The notes: generated by a model from the sequence alone, not told the origin. A stretch of DNA of 64,000 nucleotides from Prochlorococcus sp. AG-673-L20 (GCA_003211135.1 QCTN01000001.1:62001-126000); one strand, 5' to 3'; numbered from the stretch's first letter, positions 29,936 to 40,557 are shown. A program made the numbers and translations.

Positions 29936-31396
29936 ATGAAAAGAAGGCAAGGTTGGCTTTTCTTTATTATTTTTCTACTGACTTTTTCTATTTATTTATT
30001 AATTAATTTCCCACTACAATTAGGCCTTGATTTAAAAGGAGGTTCTCAACTCACTCTTCAATTGGTTAAAGAAGATGGGAAAGTTACAAAAGAAGAATTA
30101 GAGGCTGTCAATGCAGTTTTAGATAAACGTGTGAATAATTTAGGAGTTGCAGAGTCTAATTTACAAACATTAGGACGAGATCAATTAATTTTGGAGTTAC
30201 CAGGTGAACAAAACCCTTTGTCAGCTTCAAGGATATTAGGTAAAACAGCTTTATTAGAATTTAGAATTCAAAAAGAAAATACAAGTTCTCAATTAGAAAA
30301 TCTGCAATTGCAGAGATTAAAAATTAATAATTTAATTGAACAATTCAAAATTGGTGATAAACGAAACGAAGAGACGTCTTTACTTCTTAAAGACAATCTT
30401 ATTGAAATTGAAAATGATATAAATTATTCCTCTAATAATCAGGAATTATTTGAGAGATTGGTCGAAACAAAAAATTATATAATTAATGAAATTGCTAATC
30501 TATTTAATAAAACTGATTTATCAGGCAAGGATTTAATAAATGCTGGTAGAAGGCAAGAACAAACTAATAATAATTGGGAGGTCTCATTATCCTTTAGTAA
30601 TGATGGTGGTGAAAAATTTGCTGAAATTACTAAATCTATTGCAGGTACGGATAAACTTTTGTCTATTGTTCTTGATGGAGAATCTATTAGCGAAGCTAGT
30701 GTTGGAAGCCAATTCATAAATACTGGTATTACCGGAGGAGCAGCAACAATAAGTGGTGATTTTTCAGCTGAAAACGCCAGAGAATTAGAAGTTCAACTTA
30801 AGGGTGGTTCTTTACCTTTACCTATCGAGATTGTTGAAACTAATACTATTGGTCCTTTACTTGGTTCAAAAAATATTGTTAAGAGTCTTTATGCTGCTAT
30901 TTGTGGATTGATATTTGTTGGAATATTTATGATTTTTAACTATAGAATTCTAGGTTTTGTTTCTGTTATTTCCTTAATTTTTTATGGTTTTTTTAACTTA
31001 GCTCTTTATTCTTTAATACCAGTAACATTAACTTTACCTGGAATTTCTGGATTAATTTTAAGTATTGGTATGGCTGTGGATGCAAATGTTTTGATTTTTG
31101 AGAGAATTAGAGAGGAACTTTTAAATGGAAATACTCTCATAAGATCAATTGATAGTGGGTTTCAAAGAGCTAATTCGTCCATTGTCGATGGCCATATTAC
31201 AACCTTTGTAAGTTGTTTTGTGTTGTTTTTATTAGGAACTAATTTTGTAAAGGGTTTTGCTGCAACACTAGGTATAGGAGTTGTTATAAGTTTATTTACC
31301 TCTTTAAATTGTTCCAAAACTATTTTAAGATTTTTAACTACTTATCAATCTTTAAGACAAAAAAATCTTTATTTAAGTAAATCTAATCCTCTCTAA
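29936..31396 (+). CDS. secD: Protein translocase subunit SecD
   Basis: LGLDLKGGSQLTLQL, GMAVDANVLIFERIREEL. Confidence 0.95.
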   Translation: MKRRQGWLFFIIFLLTFSIYLLINFPLQLGLDLKGGSQLTLQLVKEDGKVTKEELEAVNAVLDKRVNNLGVAESNLQTLGRDQLILELPGEQNPLSASRILGKTALLEFRIQKENTSSQLENLQLQRLKINNLIEQFKIGDKRNEETSLLLKDNLIEIENDINYSSNNQELFERLVETKNYIINEIANLFNKTDLSGKDLINAGRRQEQTNNNWEVSLSFSNDGGEKFAEITKSIAGTDKLLSIVLDGESISEASVGSQFINTGITGGAATISGDFSAENARELEVQLKGGSLPLPIEIVETNTIGPLLGSKNIVKSLYAAICGLIFVGIFMIFNYRILGFVSVISLIFYGFFNLALYSLIPVTLTLPGISGLILSIGMAVDANVLIFERIREELLNGNTLIRSIDSGFQRANSSIVDGHITTFVSCFVLFLLGTNFVKGFAATLGIGVVISLFTSLNCSKTILRFLTTYQSLRQKNLYLSKSNPL

Positions 31397-31420
31397 TTTA
31401 ACTTATTAATTATCTAGTTC

Positions 31421-32350
31421 ATGACATCATTTAGTTTTAATTTAATTAAAAATAAAAATAAAGTATTTGGATTTTCATCTTTTCTTATATTGATAAGTTT
31501 AATAGGAATTTTATATTCAACTTTTTATACTTCATTCAAAAAACCTATTAATCTTGGAATGGACTTTATTGGCGGTAATGAATTAAGAATTGAGAGGAGT
31601 TGTAAAGAAGAATGTGAAAATATCTCTCCCGATTTAGTTATTGAAAAACTGAGAACTTTTTCAAATAACAAAAATCTTCTAAACAATATTAAATTACAAA
31701 TTCAAAATAATAATAGTTTAATTTCTATTAGGACCCCTTATTTAACTATTGAAGAATCAAATGATTTGATCTCTAATGTTGATATAGTTTTAGGTCCTTT
31801 AAATTATGAAAGTAAAAACTCTAGAATAATAGGCCCAAAGCTTGGTAAAAAACTTCTTACAAATTGTGTGACCTCCTTATTAGTTTCTTTATTTGCAATA
31901 TCTTTATATATCTCTATTCGATTTGATAAGAAATATGCATTGTTTGCCTTATTAGCTTTATTCCATGATTTATTTATTGTTTTTGGTATTTTTGCTTGGT
32001 TAGGTGTCCTATTTTCTATTGAGGTAAATAGTTTGTTTGCCGTTTCCTTATTAACAATAGCTGGCTATTCAGTAAATGATACAGTTGTCATTTTTGACAG
32101 GATTAGAGAAAATTTAAAGATAAAATCAGATAACTATAACAAAACAATCCAAATTTCTGTTAATGAATCTTTTCGAAGAACATTTTTTACTAGTATTACA
32201 ACCTTAATACCTCTAATAACACTTATAATTTTTGGTTCATATTCATTATTTTGGTTTTCTGTATCTTTGTCACTTGGAATTTTAATTGGAAGTTATTCAA
32301 GTATATTATTAGCACCTTCATTTCTAATTAAGAATAAACAAAAGGGGTGA
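31421..32350 (+). CDS. secF: Protein translocase subunit SecF
   Basis: NLGMDFIGGNELRI, GYSVNDTVVIFDRIREN. Confidence 0.94.
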   Translation: MTSFSFNLIKNKNKVFGFSSFLILISLIGILYSTFYTSFKKPINLGMDFIGGNELRIERSCKEECENISPDLVIEKLRTFSNNKNLLNNIKLQIQNNNSLISIRTPYLTIEESNDLISNVDIVLGPLNYESKNSRIIGPKLGKKLLTNCVTSLLVSLFAISLYISIRFDKKYALFALLALFHDLFIVFGIFAWLGVLFSIEVNSLFAVSLLTIAGYSVNDTVVIFDRIRENLKIKSDNYNKTIQISVNESFRRTFFTSITTLIPLITLIIFGSYSLFWFSVSLSLGILIGSYSSILLAPSFLIKNKQKG

Positions 32351-32354
32351 TTTA

Positions 32355-32537
32355 ATGAAAATAAATTACTATTTAATTTTACTTTTTTCTTTAGTTTTTA
32401 TTGATTTATCTACAGAAGTAAGAATATTATTTGATCATTTTACATTTTATTCATTGTATTTTGCGTTTTCTAAACATCCTCTTTCTTTTTTTATACTTTT
32501 TTCTTATCCATATTTGTATAGGAAATTAACTACATAA
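32355..32537 (+). CDS. Small hydrophobic protein
   Basis: 60 aa ORF directly after secF. Confidence 0.5.
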   Translation: MKINYYLILLFSLVFIDLSTEVRILFDHFTFYSLYFAFSKHPLSFFILFSYPYLYRKLTT

Positions 32538-32542
32538 AGTTT

Positions 32543-33586
32543 TTAATTATCATTAATGAGCTCTTTTATTAATACTTGTGTTACAACTGCAATTGGTAAT
32601 GACAAAACTAATCCTAATGGACCAAAGATGAAAGTAAATCCAAATTGAGATATTAATGTTAATCCAGGAAGTAAATTTGTTTTCTTCTTCAAAATAGAGG
32701 GCATTATTATATAACTCTCTATATTTTGAATTACTATATACGCCACGAAAACAGCTACTGGTTTCCAGAAGTTATCTAAAAGCGCTACTGAGATTGGAAA
32801 TATTCCACTTATAACTGGTCCGATATTAGGAATTATGTTTAAGACCATTGCTATAATCGCATTTGATAGTACATATTTAACATCTAAAATTGATAAAACT
32901 ATTAAGGATAACAACCCTACTGATAATGAACTTATAACTATAGAAAAAGTCCAATTTGTTAACGCAATATTAGACTTATCTAATATGATCCTGAATTTAT
33001 TTCTATAAACTTTAGGTACAACTAGGAGCACCCCTTCTTTATAAGCTTTTGGTTCGATAGATATCATAAAACTTACAACTAATACAAAGATTATTCTTAT
33101 AAATCCAGATCCAAGGTTTCCAGCTAAATTAATTATATTTATAAAACTTTCTTGAATTGCTTTGGCAATTGTAGCTCCATCTGGAATTGGAACTACATCA
33201 TTAACAAGATTGAATATATCTACTACTCTCTCAGATTCTTCACCGTAAAATAAATCGTTAAATTTATTTAGGTTAGAATTGATCAATTCATTAACTCTTG
33301 ATAAACCATTTGGAATATCTATTAATATTTCGTTAAATTCTCTTATAAAAGGAGGTAAGGCAAGAATAGAAATAGTAAATATGATGAATGATATTCCTAT
33401 TAGAACAATCAATAAAGAGAGAAATCTTGGTAATTTAAAAATGGTTTGTATTTGATGACATAAATTACTAACTACATTCGATATTACCAATGAACAAATT
33501 ATTAAGAGAACGAAATCTCTTAAGGTCCATACTATTAAAAAGCTTATTATTACTACAGAAAATTTAAAATAGAATGAACGATTCAA
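32543..33586 (-). CDS. AI-2E family transporter/PerM-like permease
   Basis: NIIPNIGPVISGIFPISVALL, GPLGLVLSLPIAVVTQVLIKE. Confidence 0.85.
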   Translation of the reverse strand: MNRSFYFKFSVVIISFLIVWTLRDFVLLIICSLVISNVVSNLCHQIQTIFKLPRFLSLLIVLIGISFIIFTISILALPPFIREFNEILIDIPNGLSRVNELINSNLNKFNDLFYGEESERVVDIFNLVNDVVPIPDGATIAKAIQESFINIINLAGNLGSGFIRIIFVLVVSFMISIEPKAYKEGVLLVVPKVYRNKFRIILDKSNIALTNWTFSIVISSLSVGLLSLIVLSILDVKYVLSNAIIAMVLNIIPNIGPVISGIFPISVALLDNFWKPVAVFVAYIVIQNIESYIIMPSILKKKTNLLPGLTLISQFGFTFIFGPLGLVLSLPIAVVTQVLIKELINDN

Positions 33587-33600
33587 TTTTTCTAGTTAAT

Positions 33601-33954
33601 TTACTTCTTCTCAGAATATCCCAATCCATTTGATTTAGCATAACTATTAGCAAATCTCATGAATCTATCAAAATCAGACTTAGTTTTCCAAATATAGGTT
33701 CCCTCTAGAAAAAGTGGTTCACCATCAACAAATTTAACTTTAACTTCTCTGGTTAAAATTTCTCCTTCAGAATCAATCATTCTCATCCCTGTAATTTCAC
33801 CATCAGCAATTGAAGATAATGCTTGAGGTTTTTCAAATATAAATATTGCTTGTCCAGTCGTGCCATCATTACCTCTTGTTAATCTAATTTCTGGAACAAC
33901 TGGTTCATCAGTCCCTTCATAAAATTGAATTTTTGCTAATTTATTTATCGCCAT
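33601..33954 (-). CDS. psb28: Photosystem II assembly protein Psb28
   Basis: [38 protein letters not shown]. Confidence 0.94.
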   Translation of the reverse strand: MAINKLAKIQFYEGTDEPVVPEIRLTRGNDGTTGQAIFIFEKPQALSSIADGEITGMRMIDSEGEILTREVKVKFVDGEPLFLEGTYIWKTKSDFDRFMRFANSYAKSNGLGYSEKK

Positions 33955-34010
33955 AATAATTCAAAAGTTAATTTTATATTGTAGATGTTAAATGGGAAAT
34001 TCGTTAAAAT

Positions 34011-35063
34011 TTATGATTTCATATATTCTTTTATTAATCTCAATATTGTTTCATCGTCTGAAATTCCTGTCATATCTATAGTTTTAATATTATTTAACCC
34101 TGTTTTTTCATACTCATAGCACTTATCATAATACTCTAAAACAGACTTACAAACGGATTCCCAATCTTTATTTTTAATTGACTCTAGTGCTATAGATGTT
34201 TTTTGTGGACCTAACCTTTTCTTAATTCTTGAAACAGCTGCTATAAGATCTTTTTCTTCAAAAATACTATATGTTTTTATTAATTCCTCTAAACGATTTG
34301 ATTCACTTTTTTTTATTTCAATTCTATTTGCTGTTTTCATTTTACTAAAAAACTCAAAAGGTATTTTACATTTTCCAATATTTGCACTTTCAGCTTCAAC
34401 GAATATTTTTTGGTTTTTATTAAAAGCTTTTAATTCTTCTGCGATCATATTTTCAAATTGTTCATTTGAAGGTTGTGCTGTCATGCCTAGTCCGCCAAAA
34501 GTACTTCCTCTATGGCAAGCTAATCCTTCTAAATCAATTATTTGATAATTATTTTTCCTAAGTAACTTTAATATTTTAGTTTTACCAGTCCCGGTTTTAC
34601 CTCCTATAACAACTATTTCCCATACCTTATTAAAGCTATCTAAAGTCCATTTTCTATAGCTTTTATAGCCTTTATTTAAGGTAACACTTCTATGATTGTA
34701 TTTTTCTAAAAGCCAGGATATACTTTGAGATCTCATTCCACCCCTTGCACAGTAGACTTTTAAAGTAGGATCATTAAATTTTGAGTTATGAATTGTTGAT
34801 TTATAATTATTAATAGCTTCAAATAACTTATTAACAATATTTTCAATTTTTATGGATAAAAATTCCAACCCTTGTATTACTGCTTTTTCTCTTCCATAAT
34901 TTTTATATACGGTTCCTACTATTGATCTTTCTTCATTATCAAATAAAGGAATATTTATAGAATTTGGCATATGTCCTTTATAATATTCACTTGGACTCCT
35001 AACATCGATAACTGGACCATTGAATTTCCTGAATTCCTCTAGTTCTTCTTTTCTTGAGTTCAT
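34011..35063 (-). CDS. mnmH: tRNA 2-selenouridine synthase
   Basis: Rhodanese domain VIDVRSPSEYYKGHMPNSINIPLFDNEERSIVGTVYK, CARGGMRSQS, P-loop GGKTGTGKTKIL. Confidence 0.92.
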   Translation of the reverse strand: MNSRKEELEEFRKFNGPVIDVRSPSEYYKGHMPNSINIPLFDNEERSIVGTVYKNYGREKAVIQGLEFLSIKIENIVNKLFEAINNYKSTIHNSKFNDPTLKVYCARGGMRSQSISWLLEKYNHRSVTLNKGYKSYRKWTLDSFNKVWEIVVIGGKTGTGKTKILKLLRKNNYQIIDLEGLACHRGSTFGGLGMTAQPSNEQFENMIAEELKAFNKNQKIFVEAESANIGKCKIPFEFFSKMKTANRIEIKKSESNRLEELIKTYSIFEEKDLIAAVSRIKKRLGPQKTSIALESIKNKDWESVCKSVLEYYDKCYEYEKTGLNNIKTIDMTGISDDETILRLIKEYMKS

Positions 35064-35081
35064 GGATAGTTTAAAATTTAG

Positions 35082-35816
35082 ATGGATTTATTAGAAATGA
35101 CAAGCAAAGATCTAGATGACCATTATAAGAGTACTTTAAATTTAGTTAATTTATTTGTTAAATCAAATCAAAGAAAAAGAATAAATTTATTATCTGATAT
35201 TGAATCTGATGTCGAAAACATTTTTGTGATGGCAAATAAAATATTTGATGATTTTGATCAGAATGGAGATGATTGGGCTGTAGGTTGGTTACTACAAGTG
35301 TTAAAAAAGCATAAACCACTTTTTTTTAATGATAAAAAATATAATAATTGGTTTATTACTTCCTCAGATGAAAATATTAACTATGAAGAACTACAGTTGC
35401 AGTTATTAGAACAAAATTTTGAAGATGCGGATAGATTAACTAGTTCATATTTAAGAAAACTTGCTGGCAAGCTTGCTGAAAATCGTGGCTATGTTTTTTA
35501 TAGTGAGGTCAATAATATGTCAGGAACAGATCTTCAAACTATAGATAAATTATGGAGTGTTTATTCAAATGGCAGGTTTGGGTTTTCTATGCAAGCTAAA
35601 ATTTTAAGGTCAGTTGAAAAAAAATATGAATTATTATGGCCTAAGATAGGTTGGAAGAAAGATGGATATTGGACTAGATACCCTGGTTCATTTTGTTGGT
35701 CATTAGATGCACCCGATGGACACATGCCATTAATAAACCAACTTAGGGGGGTTAGACTTATGGATTCTATTCTCAGACATCCAGCAATTTCATTGAGGCA
35801 TAATAATATTCTTTGA
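35082..35816 (+). CDS. gun4: GUN4-domain protein
   Basis: LQTIDKLWSVYSNGRFGFSMQAKIL...GWKKDGYWTRYPGSFCWSLDAPDGHMPLINQLRGVRLMDSIL. Confidence 0.9.
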   Translation: MDLLEMTSKDLDDHYKSTLNLVNLFVKSNQRKRINLLSDIESDVENIFVMANKIFDDFDQNGDDWAVGWLLQVLKKHKPLFFNDKKYNNWFITSSDENINYEELQLQLLEQNFEDADRLTSSYLRKLAGKLAENRGYVFYSEVNNMSGTDLQTIDKLWSVYSNGRFGFSMQAKILRSVEKKYELLWPKIGWKKDGYWTRYPGSFCWSLDAPDGHMPLINQLRGVRLMDSILRHPAISLRHNNIL

Positions 35817-35865
35817 TCCAGAGCTCTTTTATAAGTTAAAATATTCATAATACATATATAAATTT

Positions 35866-36309
35866 ATGTCCTTCTTTCAGGGCAAAATTCTTTTAAATTT
35901 TATTATAGATTTACTTAATAGACCAGCAATTAACTGGTCTAATTTTGAATTAAATTCGTCACTTCAATTAAATGATTTTGTAGATTTGTTGTTAGAACCG
36001 TTAAATTCTACTCAATATAGCTATCGCATAAAACTAGGCTTACATGAAGCTCTTATAAATGCTGTTACTCATGGAAATAAATTAGATCCTAATAAATCAA
36101 TTAGAGTCCGAAGAATTATTACTCCTAATTGGTGTGTTTGGCAGATTCAAGATCAAGGTAATGGTTTAGAAATAAAAAAAAGATTTTATAAATTACCTGA
36201 AAAACTTAGTTCATTAAATGGGCGGGGTCTTTATATAATCAACGAATGTTTTGATGATATTAGATGGAGTAATAAGGGCAATCGGCTCCAATTGGCCTTA
36301 AAAAGATGA
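35866..36309 (+). CDS. Anti-sigma regulatory factor-like HATPase
   Basis: GLHEALINAVTHGNKLDPNKSIRVR, IQDQGNGLEI, NGRGLYIINECFDDI. Confidence 0.85.
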   Translation: MSFFQGKILLNFIIDLLNRPAINWSNFELNSSLQLNDFVDLLLEPLNSTQYSYRIKLGLHEALINAVTHGNKLDPNKSIRVRRIITPNWCVWQIQDQGNGLEIKKRFYKLPEKLSSLNGRGLYIINECFDDIRWSNKGNRLQLALKR

Positions 36310-36312
36310 AAT

Positions 36313-36552
36313 TTAACTTGGACATGGCTTGTCTACATTAATTCCTTTTAACCATTTTATACTTTCTTCCAAATAATTTATGGTATCCTCCTCATTTTCT
36401 GAAATTAGTAATTGGCATAATGCCGCTGATATGAGTTCTGCTGATCTATTTATTCTTTTTCCCTTTAGTTTGTGCCAATTTAGGTGATCAATTTTTAACT
36501 TATTATTCAGTTCTTGGACAAGTTGAATAATATCTTCATCCCTTTTATTCAT
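36313..36552 (-). CDS. Hypothetical protein
   Basis: 79 aa; helical, NYLEESIKWLKGINVDKPCPS C-terminus. Confidence 0.55.
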   Translation of the reverse strand: MNKRDEDIIQLVQELNNKLKIDHLNWHKLKGKRINRSAELISAALCQLLISENEEDTINYLEESIKWLKGINVDKPCPS

Positions 36553-36572
36553 AGTAATTATTTATAGTTTCC

Positions 36573-37628
36573 TTATTTTATAGCAGACCACACTTTAGTC
36601 ATGAAAAAAGAATTTGATTTAATGTCCCTAAAACCTATATCTTTTATTTTAGAAGTTATATCTTCTTTGATGTAATCACAATAAAAGGGTTCATGGAATG
36701 ATTTATAAAAATTTTCCATTATCTGGATAAAATCAGGAGAATCATTCTCTTGTATTGAATCAGCTAGAATTAATGTTCCACTTGGTTCAAGTACTCTAAA
36801 GAATTCTTTTAAGACATTTTCTCTTATTGTTCTAGGTAACTCATGAAATAAATAAACACATGTTATCCCTTGAATACTATTATCTTCAAATGGTAAATTT
36901 TCAGCATTTCCTTTAATTAATTCTATTAAATCACCATCTAAATTTGAAATAAATCTACTAGCTTCTTTTAAGTATGATCCAGACAAATCAAGTCCTAAAA
37001 TCTTTTCTTTTGGAAATGCACCTCTTAGCTGTTTGAGTGTTCTACCTGAACCTGTCGCTACATCAAGAATTTTTATTGAACTTTTGTTTCTAGTATTAAA
37101 ATTATTTAATCCTTGTTTAAGTGGTTTAATTATTCTTCTTCTCATGGCATCGGCACTTCCATTAAAGAGAATTTCTACTTGTAAATCATAAATACTTGCC
37201 GAAAAATCAGAAAGATAACCATCTGTCTGATGGTGAAAATTTCTTAAGTAATACTTTGGGTAGTTTTCATTCTCTATGTTTTTTGGAAGATCTTTATAAT
37301 TTTGTTTTCTTCTTCGGTCCCATGTGTTTGGCATATCCAGCCAGATTTTTGGATATTGGGTTAAATATCTCAGCCAAGGTTCATCAAATAATAATTTCTG
37401 AGGATATATATTTCTTTCCGCATCATTCCAATCCTCCTCTCTTAAATGATCCATTGAATTTTGGATATCTACCAAGAGTTTTTTATCTATATTGAAATTA
37501 CCAAGCTTATTATCCGGAAGTACGAAATTCATAATTCTTGTACTTAATTCTTTATGAGCTAATCCAGCGATACTTTTCCCTTGTTGAAGTGTTTTATATG
37601 CAATTTTTGAAAATTGATCTTTTGCCAT
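36573..37628 (-). CDS. Class I SAM-dependent methyltransferase
   Basis: ILDVATGSGRTLKQLRGAFPKEKILGLDLSGSYLKEA; LFHELPRTIRENVLKEFFRVLEPSGTLILADS. Confidence 0.88.
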   Translation of the reverse strand: MAKDQFSKIAYKTLQQGKSIAGLAHKELSTRIMNFVLPDNKLGNFNIDKKLLVDIQNSMDHLREEDWNDAERNIYPQKLLFDEPWLRYLTQYPKIWLDMPNTWDRRRKQNYKDLPKNIENENYPKYYLRNFHHQTDGYLSDFSASIYDLQVEILFNGSADAMRRRIIKPLKQGLNNFNTRNKSSIKILDVATGSGRTLKQLRGAFPKEKILGLDLSGSYLKEASRFISNLDGDLIELIKGNAENLPFEDNSIQGITCVYLFHELPRTIRENVLKEFFRVLEPSGTLILADSIQENDSPDFIQIMENFYKSFHEPFYCDYIKEDITSKIKDIGFRDIKSNSFFMTKVWSAIK

Positions 37629-37657
37629 TTTTTATAATTACTTAATTACATTCCAAC

Positions 37658-37700
37658 AAAAAAAAAATCAATTTGAGAATTATTTGTGATAATTCTCAAA
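37658..37700 (-). terminator. Rho-independent terminator after glnA
   Basis: Perfect 12-bp inverted repeat tttgagaattat-ttgtg-ataattctcaaa (37672-37700); on the minus strand it is followed by TTGATTTTTTTTTT. Confidence 0.88.
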
Positions 37701-37736
37701 AAGATCTTTCAAAATTTGTAAATTACTTACTTTGAC

Positions 37737-39158
37737 TTAAGCGTCATAGTACATAAAAAATTCATGAGGATGAGGCCTCTGCCTTAATTGTTGAACCTCT
37801 TCGTACTTTATATCAATAAAATTATCTATGAAATCTTCTGTGAATACTCCTCCCTCTAACAAATAACCCTTATCTGCTTTAAGTGCATTAAGAGAATCAT
37901 TTAGAGATGATGGAACTGTATCTATTTTTGAAAGCTCTTCTGCTGGCAATTCAAATAGGTCAACGTCAACTCCATCACCAGGATCAATTTGATTCTTAAT
38001 CCCATCAATACCGGCTAACATCATTACAGAAAATGCTAAATAAGGGTTAGCAAGTGCGTCGCCTGATCTAAATTCTAATCTTTTAGCTTTTGGGCTAGGT
38101 CCAGTTAGTGGAATTCTTACAGCTGCTGATCTATTACCCTCTGAATAAACAAGGTTGACCGGAGCCTCAAAACCTGGGACTAGCCTTTTATAGCTATTTG
38201 TTGTTGGATTAGTAAATGCAAGGAATGATGGAGCGTGTTTTAATATACCTCCTATATACCACCTTGCTGTCTGAGAAAGATTTGCATATGATCCTTCGCC
38301 ATAAAATAGAGGTTGACCACTTTTCCATAAACTTTGATGAACATGCATACCTGTTCCATTATCATTAAATACAGGTTTAGGCATAAAAGTAGCTGTTTTC
38401 CCGTATTTTTTGGCTACGTTTCTTACAACATATTTGTATGTCATAACGCTATCAGCAGATTTAATTAAGGAATCAAATTTCATTCCAAGTTCATGTTGTC
38501 CTGCTCCAGCCACTTCATGGTGATGCTTCTCAGTTGGAATTCCTAATTCACCCATTAGCAATAACATTTCAGACCTTATGTCTTGAGCTGTGTCATTAGG
38601 AGCTACTGGGAAATAGCCCTCTTTGTATTGAATTTTATAACCTAAGTTTCCACCTTCTTCTATTCGTCCAGTATTCCAGGGAGCTTCATTAGTATCTACA
38701 CTATAAAAACATCCACCTTCTTTAGAATCATATCTTACATCATCGAATAAAAAGAATTCTGGTTCTGGTCCAAAAAAAGCAGTATCTGCTATACCTGTAG
38801 AATCTAAATATTTTAATGCCTTTTGAGCTAATGATCTTGGGCACCTATCGTAAGGTTCCCCGCTTCGTGGCTCTTGAATAGAGCAAATCATGCTTAAAGT
38901 TTTATGCTTATAAAAAGGATCGATCCATGCGGTACTTGAATCTGGCACCATAGACATATCAGATGCGTTAATCGCTTTCCAACCTCTTATGGAAGATCCA
39001 TCAAAGGCAAGACCCTCAGTGAATGATTCTTCCTCTATCATGTCAGATGTCAATGTTAGATGTTGCCATTTACCATGAATGTCAGTGAATTTTAGATCGA
39101 TGAGTTCAATTCCTTCATCCTTAATCTGACTTAAAACGTCTTGGGGAGACTTGGCCAT
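37737..39158 (-). CDS. glnA: Glutamine synthetase type I
   Basis: [49 protein letters not shown]. Confidence 0.98.
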   Translation of the reverse strand: MAKSPQDVLSQIKDEGIELIDLKFTDIHGKWQHLTLTSDMIEEESFTEGLAFDGSSIRGWKAINASDMSMVPDSSTAWIDPFYKHKTLSMICSIQEPRSGEPYDRCPRSLAQKALKYLDSTGIADTAFFGPEPEFFLFDDVRYDSKEGGCFYSVDTNEAPWNTGRIEEGGNLGYKIQYKEGYFPVAPNDTAQDIRSEMLLLMGELGIPTEKHHHEVAGAGQHELGMKFDSLIKSADSVMTYKYVVRNVAKKYGKTATFMPKPVFNDNGTGMHVHQSLWKSGQPLFYGEGSYANLSQTARWYIGGILKHAPSFLAFTNPTTNSYKRLVPGFEAPVNLVYSEGNRSAAVRIPLTGPSPKAKRLEFRSGDALANPYLAFSVMMLAGIDGIKNQIDPGDGVDVDLFELPAEELSKIDTVPSSLNDSLNALKADKGYLLEGGVFTEDFIDNFIDIKYEEVQQLRQRPHPHEFFMYYDA

Positions 39159-39208
39159 TAATTTATATATACCTCCAATAAAATTAATAACTTGACGTAT
39201 CTAATTAT

Positions 39209-39222
39209 GTATCAATAGTAAC
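39209..39222 (-). promoter_or_regulatory. Imperfect NtcA-like half-site pair upstream of glnA
   Basis: Minus strand GTTACTATTGATAC = GTT-N8-TAC, one mismatch from GTA-N8-TAC, about 50 nt before the glnA start. Confidence 0.35.
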
Positions 39223-39372
39223 TTTTTTCAACACTTGCTAAGTTCTTTGAGTATTTCAAGTTATATGTTTACCAATTGTTAGCTAAATTATTTAAATTGG
39301 ATGAATTTCTTTAAACATTCTTCGCTTTAGTAGAGAAATTAGTTTAATTTAAAAGTAATGCTTTAAAAGGTT

Positions 39373-40557
39373 TTGACCGAAACAAAACTCATTTCAACTT
39401 TAAATGAAGAGAATCTTCCTCATCTCACTAAAACTTATGTTCCTTCAAGACTTTTATTAGGACCTGGTCCTTCAAATGCTCATCCCGAAGTACTTAAGGC
39501 TTTAGCACTTAATCCAATAGGGCATTTAGATGACGCATATATAGAGTTAATGTCCGACGTACAAAAATTACTCAGATATACCTGGCAGTGTAATAATCGA
39601 ATAACTCTACCTATGAGTGGCACAGGTAGCGCAGCTATGGAAGCCTCTATTGCTAATTTTATAGAGCCTGGAGAAAAAATTCTAATCGCAAAAAAAGGAT
39701 ACTTCGGTGATCGTTTGGTTGATATGGCATCTAGGTATAAAGCTGACGTATTAGTTATTGAGAAGGAATGGGGAGAAGCGTTTACTTTTGAAGAAATAAA
39801 ATATGAAATTGAAACTAAAAAACCAGCAATATTTGCTATCGTTCACGCTGAGACATCTACTGGGGTACTACAACCACTTGAAGGGATAGGTGATTTATGC
39901 AGAAAAAATAATTGTTTGTTTTTAGTTGATGCTGTCACATCATTAGGTGCTTTAGAACTTTTTATTGATGATTGGAAAATTGATCTGGCTTATAGTTGTA
40001 GCCAAAAAGGTCTGAGTTGCCCCCCTGGACTTAGTCCTTTTACAATGAATAAACGTGCAGAGGATAAGCTTAGTGCAAGAACTTCTAAAGTTCCAAATTG
40101 GTACTTAGATTTATCGTTATTGAATAGATATTGGGGATCTGATCGAGTTTATCATCATACGGCTCCAGTAAATATGAATTTTGCAATAAGAGAGGGTTTG
40201 CGCTTAATAGCTAATGAAGGTTTAGAAAATATTTGGATAAGACACAATTCTAATGCAATTAAATTATGGAAGGGATTAGAAAGTTTAGGTATGGAGTTAC
40301 ATGTTTCTAGTGAATTTAGATTGCCTACTCTGACAACAGTGAAAATTCCTCCTGCAGTAGATGGAGATGCATTTAGAAATCATCTTTTGAGAAATTTTGG
40401 TATTGAGATAGGAAATGGACTAGGTGCATTGTCTGGGAAGGTTTGGCGTATTGGATTAATGGGGTTTAACTCTAGTGAAGAGAATGTTGATCGATTATTA
40501 AATTTATTCGATACAGAATTAAAGAAATTTTCTATTTTTGATTCCTCATCTTTTTAA
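39373..40557 (+). CDS. Class V aminotransferase (serine/alanine-glyoxylate aminotransferase)
   Basis: LLLGPGPSNAHPEVLKAL, MSGTGSAAMEA, VDAVTSLGA, SCSQKGLSCPPGLSPF; TTG start. Confidence 0.93.
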   Translation: MTETKLISTLNEENLPHLTKTYVPSRLLLGPGPSNAHPEVLKALALNPIGHLDDAYIELMSDVQKLLRYTWQCNNRITLPMSGTGSAAMEASIANFIEPGEKILIAKKGYFGDRLVDMASRYKADVLVIEKEWGEAFTFEEIKYEIETKKPAIFAIVHAETSTGVLQPLEGIGDLCRKNNCLFLVDAVTSLGALELFIDDWKIDLAYSCSQKGLSCPPGLSPFTMNKRAEDKLSARTSKVPNWYLDLSLLNRYWGSDRVYHHTAPVNMNFAIREGLRLIANEGLENIWIRHNSNAIKLWKGLESLGMELHVSSEFRLPTLTTVKIPPAVDGDAFRNHLLRNFGIEIGNGLGALSGKVWRIGLMGFNSSEENVDRLLNLFDTELKKFSIFDSSSF

